The notes under the pieces were generated by a model. It saw only the letters and a program-made list of their open reading frames with translations. It had not been told where the DNA came from and did no database searches. A stretch of DNA of 16,226 nt from JAJOKK01 sp965370555 (GTDB lineage Bacteria; Bipolaricaulota; Bipolaricaulia; UBA7950; UBA9294): the NCBI GenBank assembly GCA_965370555.1, contig CBDUVB010000042.1, positions 1 through 16,226 on the forward strand, written 5' to 3'. Shown in pieces: positions 6,159-12,048 of the stretch. The translations under genes and the position numbers were made by a program. Numbering within the stretch: the first letter of the stretch is position 1; the number at the start of each line of letters is the position of its first letter.

Positions 6159-6548
6159 CTACCCGGTCAACCGCGCGTTTGTCGCCACCCTCTCCTGATC
6201 CAACTGTGTGAAACCTGATGCCAGCCCGTCCAGAGTTCCGAGAATCTCGTTGAAGTATTCCTTGAACTCCTTTCCCATGGTGAGCAATCGACTTATCTGC
6301 TCACGGTTGTCGACAACTTGACGAACAACTCTCTCAAGGGTCGCACTGTTCGCGTCGATCTTCTTGCCATTCGCGTCGATTTTGGCAGCGTTGGCGTCGA
6401 TCTTCTTGCCATTCGCGTCGATTTTGGCAGCGTTGGCGTCGACTTTCGTTGCGAGCTTCTGCTCCACGCCATCGATGCGAGCCGTAAGCTTGCGCTCCAC
6501 CTGATGTAGACCCTCTTTGGTCGCTGGTGCGTCACGTTGGCCGTCCAT
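6159..6548 (-). CDS. small coiled-coil protein with tandem IDANGKK repeats, C terminus frameshifted
   Basis: The frame codes 129 aa from ATG at 6546-6548, with AGGAG 6 nt upstream. It is a paralog of the protein at 4036-4407: both begin M-x-x-x-RD-x-PATK, carry IDAN heptads and continue into ERVAT. Residues about 36-63 contain two identical 14-residue units encoded by a perfect 42-bp tandem repeat (6357-6440). The frame ends early with ARLTG. Shifting by one base near 6170-6180 restores AVDRVEKDVDKIKTKLAMP and a stop at 6115-6117, matching the paralog's RRVEGDVKTNKSEIKKIKTKL. A one-base deletion or a sequencing/assembly error is the simplest explanation. A strong promoter lies at 6569-6597. 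Confidence 0.65.
   Translation of the reverse strand: MDGQRDAPATKEGLHQVERKLTARIDGVEQKLATKVDANAAKIDANGKKIDANAAKIDANGKKIDANSATLERVVRQVVDNREQISRLLTMGKEFKEYFNEILGTLDGLASGFTQLDQERVATNARLTG
6357..6440 (-). repeat. perfect 42-bp tandem duplication inside a coding region
   Basis: The 42-bp unit at 6357-6398 is repeated without a mismatch at 6399-6440. It codes for two extra heptads of the IDAN coiled coil. The paralog at 4036-4407 has a shorter run. The identity of the two units suggests recent slippage. Confidence 0.85.
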
Positions 6549-6568
6549 AAGATTCTCCTTTGTGATGT

Positions 6569-6597
6569 TTATAACGGATCACGCAGAGCAATGTCAA
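6569..6597 (-). promoter_or_regulatory. strong sigma70-type promoter of the coiled-coil operon
   Basis: On the minus strand TTGACA (6592-6597) is separated by 17 bp from TTATAA (6569-6574). Initiation near 6562 leaves a short leader before AAGGAGA and the ATG at 6546-6548. Confidence 0.75.
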
Positions 6598-6607
6598 CTT
6601 CTCTGGC

Positions 6608-6623
6608 GCGGTTTCCGAACCGC
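6608..6623. repeat. REP-like palindrome GCGGTT/AACCGC
   Basis: GCGGTT (6608-6613) and AACCGC (6618-6623) form a stem with loop TCCG and are followed by TCCCTA. The element at 6708-6724 has the same layout and the same CCCTA tail, suggesting two members of one short palindromic family. Confidence 0.45.
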
Positions 6624-6656
6624 TCCCTATGGAAAACCGTGAGGAACCAATCAATG

Positions 6657-6686
6657 AAAAAGGGCCTGGGGAGATTCCCCAGGCCC
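6657..6686 (-). terminator. Rho-independent terminator of the surface-protein cluster
   Basis: Read on the minus strand, GGGCCTGGGGA and TCCCCAGGCCC make a perfect 11-bp stem (6662-6672 with 6676-6686) with a 3-nt loop, followed directly by TTTTT. It starts 48 bp beyond the stop of the beta-helix gene. It is the only intrinsic terminator with a U-tract seen in the cluster. Confidence 0.92.
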
Positions 6687-6707
6687 ATGATTGTTCTCGT
6701 TATACGA

Positions 6708-6724
6708 ACGGGTTTTAAACCCGT
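6708..6724. repeat. REP-like palindrome ACGGGTTT...AAACCCGT
   Basis: This 17-bp near-perfect palindrome with a CCCTAC tail lies between the beta-helix stop codon and its terminator. Its form matches common dispersed intergenic repeats and the neighbour at 6608-6623. Confidence 0.5.
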
Positions 6725-6734
6725 CCCTACGCAA

Positions 6735-9700
6735 TTATCTCAGGATCGCGAGCTTCTTCACCTCGCTTACGACCCACTGGCCATCGACCTTGGCGTACAT
6801 CTTGTACAGATATACACCGTTGGCGAGATACTCGCCATAGTCGTTGTCGGTGTGCCAATCGATGCTCGTTCCAGACATCTCCTCTTCATAGACCTTTTGG
6901 CCGGAGAGGTCGAAGATCTGGACCTTGATCGCGTCAACAAACGCCGCCATTACGCCCTTCACCGCAAACGTCGTGGTGTGGACATCGGTGATCGGGTTCG
7001 GGTAGTTACCGAACTCGAGTTTGCTCGGATCAAAGGTGAGCGGAGTCGGGTGTATCGGCATCGGAGGATTACCCGGATCCTCGGACTTCAGGGACTGCGT
7101 CCCGAAGGTAGGAGGATTACCCGGATCCCACGCCGCCGTGGTGAAGGTCATGGTTAGGTCGTGCACTCGTGCCCTAATCCAGTAACCAACACACGGTTCC
7201 AACGTTGTGCCTTCCTCCACGGTTGTTCGGATCCATTCGAGAGCCGTAGCATCCCAATTAAGGATCGTCCCATAGAGCCAACCCGCGGCAACTGCATCCG
7301 GCAGCCACTTGTCCACACCGCCATGGGTGAACTTGACTGCGGCGCCTGTAGCGTCACCCCAAGCCGTCTCATAAGGAACACCGATCATGAACCAACCATT
7401 TGAACTGGCTGCCCACGTGCTCAGATCAACAACCTGATCACCGGTCAACGCAGTACCAGTCACGCAGTACTGACCATCATACTGTACTGCCAGCCAGTAA
7501 CCGGCAAGAGGATCCACTGTGGTGAGCGCCCCAGCCGTCCCCAACGTGGCGGTAGCTGGTTTGTCGACCCACTCGAATACCCCTGCGGCGGTGTCGTACG
7601 TGCCCAGGTAGAGTTTTCCGTCAGTGCCCGCTGCATCAGCAAAGACCACTCTCGGATCGGTGCTGTCCGGATTCACTGGAGGTGAAACCAAGTTGTAAAC
7701 AGCAGTTAGGTCGCAGCACTCGCCACCCGGCGTCGGCTGGGTTCCTCCGAAGACGTCCGCGCAGGTGCGCGGCTTCTCGTCGGGCAGAGTGAAGGTCACT
7801 CCGGCGACGACCAGCCGGCGCAGATCGCTCGACTGAGCCATCGGCGGGAGGGTCGGGTAGTTCGCGTTAAAGAACCGCTCGATCTCCAGGTCCTCGAACT
7901 TGTCGATCGTGCCGAAGTTATCCGAGCAGAACGGCGTTTCCGCCTCCGGATCGGTCACCGGTCCAGAGGTCGGGCTATCGAGCGCGTAGTTCTCCGAAGC
8001 ATCACGGGTTGTCCCGCCCGCATTGACCACAGAGATGCCGCCGACGAAGTCGTTATGCACCATGATGATGTGCGGCCCAACTTCAGACATGAAGTAGATG
8101 CCGCCATCGGTGTTCTCGATGAACATGTTCTCATCGATCTGGTTCGACTCCGCCTCGACGATCTGGATACCGTAACCGGTGTGCTCGATCAGGTTGAGCG
8201 AGATCCGGTTCCACTTGACCTCGCGATCAGGGATGACCACGAAAATCTCCGTATTGAAGACTTCCATCACCGCGATGATCGACAGGGGCCGTTCATTAGC
8301 GTCGACTTGCGCCTTGGCCAGCTTCTTGAACACGAATTCCTGCTGGACATCCTTGCGAGTCCAAGAGCCACCGCGGACGATGCCGACGTCCACGTACTCG
8401 ATCGCGTTGTAGGCGACCAAGTTGTGAGACGAGAGCATGAGGATCCCGCGGTCCATGGTGCCGTAGAAGCCGGCGCGGCCGTTGAGGATGTCCTCGTTGG
8501 TGATGAGGTTGTTGACGATCGTGTTGTTCGCGCACTCCAGGCCGATGGCGACGTTGTAGCCATTGGTGATCACCTGCGTGGTGAAGACGTTGCTCTCGAC
8601 CACGTTCTCGGTGGAGCAGACGGCGTCGAAGTTTTCCACTTCGATGTCAGCAGCCACGAAAGTGATACTGCCCTCCACCTGTTGCCGAATCGCCTGCGCG
8701 AGAGCGTCCTTGTTCAGAGCGGTGACCAGGCTCGCCTTCACTCCTGTGTCGTCCGTCGTATCGCCGGGCGTCCCATTATCGTCGTAGATCTCATCGTCGG
8801 TAATATCGCTGCCGACCTTCTCCTTCTTCCCGATGATCGTCCCGTTGAACAGCACCTCGGGCGGAAGCTCCTGGTTGATCTCCCACAACTTCCGGTTGAT
8901 CCACCAGAGTTCCTCGTCGAAGATCGAGTCCTTGATTTCGACGATTTCACCCTCACCCTTGATGACGTCGCGCGCGTCGTTGAGATATCCCTGGCAAGCA
9001 GGCCAGTCTGGCGATGTTTTCCCAGCCTCAGTTATCGCATCATCGAGGTAGTCGTCCAGAGTGGTACCACCACCAATTACACCAGGAGTTGTGACAGGCC
9101 CGAACCTATCTCGTATATTATCGAGCTTGTTCTGACCCGAAATGAGCATGTCCTTGATCAGCTGAAGCTTGCCGAGGATCTCGTCCTTGAGATACTCGTC
9201 GATCGCAATCGGGGGCTGCAGATCCTCGACCTCGCGCATGATCTCATCGATTTCATACCGCATCGCGACCCCGAGGATCTGGAGGATCCCCTCTTTGGTC
9301 AGCGATTCCTTTTCTTCGGGAAGCGGGAAGTCGGTCTCGCGCCCCTTCATGATGTCGTCGCGGTCGTCTTCGGTGAGCGTAAGAAGGATCCCCTCTTTCT
9401 CCGCAACCAAGACGAGGATCTTCATCTTGGTGTAGGGGTACTTCGTCTCCTCGTAGTCCTCGGTAACCAGCTTCCAGCCACCTTTCATGATCGCAGGCTG
9501 AGGAGCGATCACCCCATCGCCGGTTTCGGTCGTCTTGGCAACGTAGAGGGAGTCGAACTGCCGCTCGAAGTAGCTGCCGGCACCTTCCAATGAGAAGTTT
9601 TTCGTCGGGTCGGTGAGCAGGGTGGTGAACCCGGCCCGGTGTGAGCAGTCGCTCAGGGCACCGATGAAGAAGACGTGATCGTCCTCAGCATCGAACCCGA

Positions 9701-10898
9701 CGATGCAGTGCTTCTCGTCGATCGCCTCTTGGATCTTGGCAACCACGGAAGCGGTCTGCACTTCAGCTTGGGCCATACCGCGGGCGATGAGGATCTTCTG
9801 CTCGATCTCGATCAGTTCTTCATCAACATCGATCAACCAGTCCTCGAAGAGCCCTACCTGCCACTCGACGAAGTGCTTCTTGTCGCGGATCTTGTCGATC
9901 TCGCCCAGCGCCTGCTCCGCATCGAAGATGGGAGAGGTGAACAGGGCCTTGCCGCCCTCGGCCAGGACGAGCTGGAAGTTGTCCTGATCGCCATTCCCGT
10001 TGTCGTGGATGTAGTTCGAGCTGATCGTGTTCAGCGAAGAACCGGCAAGCTCGATCCCGCCCAGCTTGTTTCCGGAGACCTCGCAGTTTTCCACCACGTT
10101 CTCCGCGGAGAGGCTGAGGTAGATCCCCCAGGTGCCGTTGTCTTTGACCGACAGGCCGTCAAGCCCGTTTCTGGAGGAGTCGTTGAGGTCCACGCCCATG
10201 AACGTGTTGTCGTGGTAGGAATCACCAACAACATCGTTGTAGGCGGACTCGAACAGGAACAGACCCATACCCGAGTCGTAGACCTCGTTGCCGCTGAGGC
10301 TGTTGTTGTCGGAGACCTCGAGGAAGATGCCGATCCCGTTTCGCACAACGGCGGTCGTAGTGTCTGTATCCTCGCCGATGTCGTAGAGGGTGTTGTTCTC
10401 GATCGTGTTGTAGCTGGCGTTGATCAGCCGGATCCCCTCAAGCAGATTGTAGATTGTGTTGCCAATGACCGTCACGTTGCTTGATTCTTTGACGACCACG
10501 CCGATGTCGCCGAGTTCTGTGTCCGGCGGCAGGAGTTCAGGATCGACGTCCATCTCGGAGGTAATCCGGAATCCCTCGACCTTTCCACCGGTGACGCCCT
10601 TGAACACCACTCCAGCACTCGAAGCGGGGACACGAAGGGTCGCGCCGCTCGTCCCGAGAAGGGTGATGTTATCAAGGGTTACCGTGATAGGAAAACTCTC
10701 CTCTGCATCCTCTGAATCGTAGGTGGCGGCTACCAAAATCGTGCTCCCGGGAACCGCATGGGTCAATGCCTCGGTTATCGTGTCATAATCAGCAGGCACG
10801 TTGATCGGCGGCATTAACGCCGAGGCCCCAAGCCCGAAGGCCAGGAGAACAGCGATAGCGATGACCGCTAATGCTGATTTTCGTACGTTTCGCTTCAT
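6735..10898 (-). CDS. large secreted beta-helix (NosD/PbH1-type) surface protein with helical insertion and C-terminal sorting-like domain
   Basis: The protein has 1387 aa. The ATG at 10896-10898 is preceded by GTGAGGTG. A signal peptide ends near ASA at residue 27. Residues about 35-330 are a parallel beta-helix: they begin INVPADYDTITEAL, and rungs such as NVTVIGNTIY, NTIENNTLYDI, NSLSGNEVYDSG and NVVENCEVSGN follow. The helix is then interrupted by about 410 charged, mostly alpha-helical residues (about 330-740, for example ELIEIEQKILIARGMAQAEV and DEIMREVEDL). It resumes at about 750-960 (ENVVESNVF, NNTIVNNLITNED, NQIDENMFIEN). Residues about 1066-1253 are the two-fold GYW module shared with the protease at 246-2795. 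A linker with two DPGNPP motifs follows. Residues about 1296-1387 are the FlgD-Ig/T9SS-like domain (NYPNP, VQIFDLSG, LANGVYLYK, KKLAILR). Such beta-helices often bind or cleave polysaccharide, but no lyase active site can be assigned. It is the last gene of the cluster and ends at the strong terminator. Confidence 0.93.
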   Translation of the reverse strand: MKRNVRKSALAVIAIAVLLAFGLGASALMPPINVPADYDTITEALTHAVPGSTILVAATYDSEDAEESFPITVTLDNITLLGTSGATLRVPASSAGVVFKGVTGGKVEGFRITSEMDVDPELLPPDTELGDIGVVVKESSNVTVIGNTIYNLLEGIRLINASYNTIENNTLYDIGEDTDTTTAVVRNGIGIFLEVSDNNSLSGNEVYDSGMGLFLFESAYNDVVGDSYHDNTFMGVDLNDSSRNGLDGLSVKDNGTWGIYLSLSAENVVENCEVSGNKLGGIELAGSSLNTISSNYIHDNGNGDQDNFQLVLAEGGKALFTSPIFDAEQALGEIDKIRDKKHFVEWQVGLFEDWLIDVDEELIEIEQKILIARGMAQAEVQTASVVAKIQEAIDEKHCIVGFDAEDDHVFFIGALSDCSHRAGFTTLLTDPTKNFSLEGAGSYFERQFDSLYVAKTTETGDGVIAPQPAIMKGGWKLVTEDYEETKYPYTKMKILVLVAEKEGILLTLTEDDRDDIMKGRETDFPLPEEKESLTKEGILQILGVAMRYEIDEIMREVEDLQPPIAIDEYLKDEILGKLQLIKDMLISGQNKLDNIRDRFGPVTTPGVIGGGTTLDDYLDDAITEAGKTSPDWPACQGYLNDARDVIKGEGEIVEIKDSIFDEELWWINRKLWEINQELPPEVLFNGTIIGKKEKVGSDITDDEIYDDNGTPGDTTDDTGVKASLVTALNKDALAQAIRQQVEGSITFVAADIEVENFDAVCSTENVVESNVFTTQVITNGYNVAIGLECANNTIVNNLITNEDILNGRAGFYGTMDRGILMLSSHNLVAYNAIEYVDVGIVRGGSWTRKDVQQEFVFKKLAKAQVDANERPLSIIAVMEVFNTEIFVVIPDREVKWNRISLNLIEHTGYGIQIVEAESNQIDENMFIENTDGGIYFMSEVGPHIIMVHNDFVGGISVVNAGGTTRDASENYALDSPTSGPVTDPEAETPFCSDNFGTIDKFEDLEIERFFNANYPTLPPMAQSSDLRRLVVAGVTFTLPDEKPRTCADVFGGTQPTPGGECCDLTAVYNLVSPPVNPDSTDPRVVFADAAGTDGKLYLGTYDTAAGVFEWVDKPATATLGTAGALTTVDPLAGYWLAVQYDGQYCVTGTALTGDQVVDLSTWAASSNGWFMIGVPYETAWGDATGAAVKFTHGGVDKWLPDAVAAGWLYGTILNWDATALEWIRTTVEEGTTLEPCVGYWIRARVHDLTMTFTTAAWDPGNPPTFGTQSLKSEDPGNPPMPIHPTPLTFDPSKLEFGNYPNPITDVHTTTFAVKGVMAAFVDAIKVQIFDLSGQKVYEEEMSGTSIDWHTDNDYGEYLANGVYLYKMYAKVDGQWVVSEVKKLAILR

Positions 10899-10980
10899 CT
10901 CGTTTGCACCTCACTTTTTCTTGATATTTCAGAAAAACCGTTTCTATACACTATTTTGCCTCCGGTTCTCTTAACCTGCC

Positions 10981-11004
10981 CCGCGGGAGCTTCCGCCCCC
11001 GCGG
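10981..11004 (-). terminator. GC-rich hairpin between the PorV-like and beta-helix genes (no U-tract)
   Basis: CCGCGGG (10981-10987) and CCCGCGG (10998-11004) form a 7-bp stem 22 bp after the stop of the upstream gene. No T-run follows on the minus strand. It is therefore more likely a partial terminator, processing site or mRNA 3'-end stabiliser than a complete terminator. Confidence 0.4.
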
Positions 11005-11025
11005 AACAAGCCTGAAATCTAGAAC

Positions 11026-11964
11026 CTACTCAATCCCCAGCTCTTCTTCTGTTCCGCCCAGGAGGTCACCTAGCGAGAACTCAGCCGAAAGAACAAGCGT
11101 GTCTCCGAGCTGTTCATTCAAGATGTAAGCTGCATCAACGTACAGCCCCGCTACGTTGATCCCAGCACCCACGGCGAAGTTGGCATCCGCGAAGTCGTTC
11201 GTCAGCACTACACCACCACGCAGCGCGAGCTCGTCGATGACCTTGAACTCGATCCCGACGTGAGCATCGCCCATTCCGGAATCGTTGAAGTCCATGTCGG
11301 CCGCCAGAATCAGCGCGCCCTCGATTAGCTTCATCGCCAGCCCCGCCTTGTACAAGGCAGATACGGTGTTCTCAGTACCGGTATCCCAGGTGATCTTGGA
11401 CCCACCGATGTCGGCCGCGTTCACACCAAGGGTGAACATGTCGCCCAGGTTAATAAGAAGGCCCAGGTCGAAACCGAAACCGGTCGCCGAATTGCCAAGA
11501 CCGCTGTCAGCTATGTAGTACTTTATATTGACACCGGCAAGGCCCATATCCATCACGTTCGTCGCGAATGAGCCGATGATTACCGACTCGTCCCAGCTGA
11601 ACGCTTGACCCACATCTCCTTGGCCATCGACCACTTGGCTGGAAACGGAAGACCGCTCCCATGCAAGGCCGAGACCAAAACCGGCGAGGTTCGTCATCCC
11701 ACCGACAAACTGATGGGTAATTCCCATACCAAACAGGTCGGTCGACATCCCACTAAGGCGGGTGTCATCTACCTGGACCAGTCCGGCTGGATTCCACTTT
11801 ACTGCCGTTGCGTCATCCGCGACGGCGACAAATGCACCGCCCATGGCTAGTGCTCGCGCGCCTAACCCACTCTTAAAAGCACTGAAAGCACCAATGCCTT
11901 CAGCCAGGGTAAGGGCAGAGATAACCATGAGGAGCGCTAGACTTAAAACTATCACTCGTTTCAT
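11026..11964 (-). CDS. PorV/PorQ-like (UPF0164-type) outer-membrane barrel protein, second copy
   Basis: The protein has 312 aa. The ATG at 11962-11964 follows a GAAGGGGG tract about 10 nt upstream. Residues 1-21 are a signal peptide (MKRVIVLSLALLMVISALTLA), and the mature protein begins EGIGAF, much as in the copy at 2933-3922 (EGTNEG). The N-terminal signature GLGARALAMGGAFVAVADDATAVKWNPAGL is shared with that copy. The ends also match (LVLSAEFSL versus HILSAEFSI). The strands in between fit a FadL-like barrel. It sits between the S-layer-like gene (84-bp gap) and the beta-helix gene (127-bp gap), both of which carry sorting-like C-terminal domains. An export or surface-anchoring partnership is likely by context only. 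Confidence 0.88.
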   Translation of the reverse strand: MKRVIVLSLALLMVISALTLAEGIGAFSAFKSGLGARALAMGGAFVAVADDATAVKWNPAGLVQVDDTRLSGMSTDLFGMGITHQFVGGMTNLAGFGLGLAWERSSVSSQVVDGQGDVGQAFSWDESVIIGSFATNVMDMGLAGVNIKYYIADSGLGNSATGFGFDLGLLINLGDMFTLGVNAADIGGSKITWDTGTENTVSALYKAGLAMKLIEGALILAADMDFNDSGMGDAHVGIEFKVIDELALRGGVVLTNDFADANFAVGAGINVAGLYVDAAYILNEQLGDTLVLSAEFSLGDLLGGTEEELGIE

Positions 11965-12007
11965 CGTTGTTGTTACCCCCTTCGTAAAGGTTTCAAGTGA
12001 TCAGGGC

Positions 12008-12033
12008 CTCCGGGGCCTGCTACAGCCCCGGAG
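12008..12033 (-). terminator. GC-rich hairpin between the S-layer-like and PorV-like genes (no U-tract)
   Basis: CTCCGGGGC (12008-12016) and GCCCCGGAG (12025-12033) form a perfect 9-bp stem with an 8-nt loop, starting 15 bp after the stop codon at 12049. No T-run follows on the transcribed strand. It may attenuate transcription, so that the first gene is expressed above the next two, or protect its mRNA. Confidence 0.5.
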
Positions 12034-12048
12034 CATCCCTTCTCTTAC

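Noticed and set aside
6357..6440. 42-bp repeats as a CRISPR array
   Set aside because: There are only two units, directly adjacent with no spacers. They lie in frame in a coding region and encode coiled-coil heptads.
8055..9593. 512-codon plus-strand open frame opposite the beta-helix gene
   Set aside because: It is antisense to a gene with a signal peptide, clear beta-helix rungs and conserved C-terminal modules. Its translation is a Val/Leu/Asp/Arg-rich mirror of the codon bias, with no domain pattern or ribosome-binding site.
9675..10484. 269-codon plus-strand open frame opposite the beta-helix N-terminal part
   Set aside because: It is the same kind of antisense shadow: V/D/L-rich with no recognisable fold, and the sense strand explains the sequence fully.
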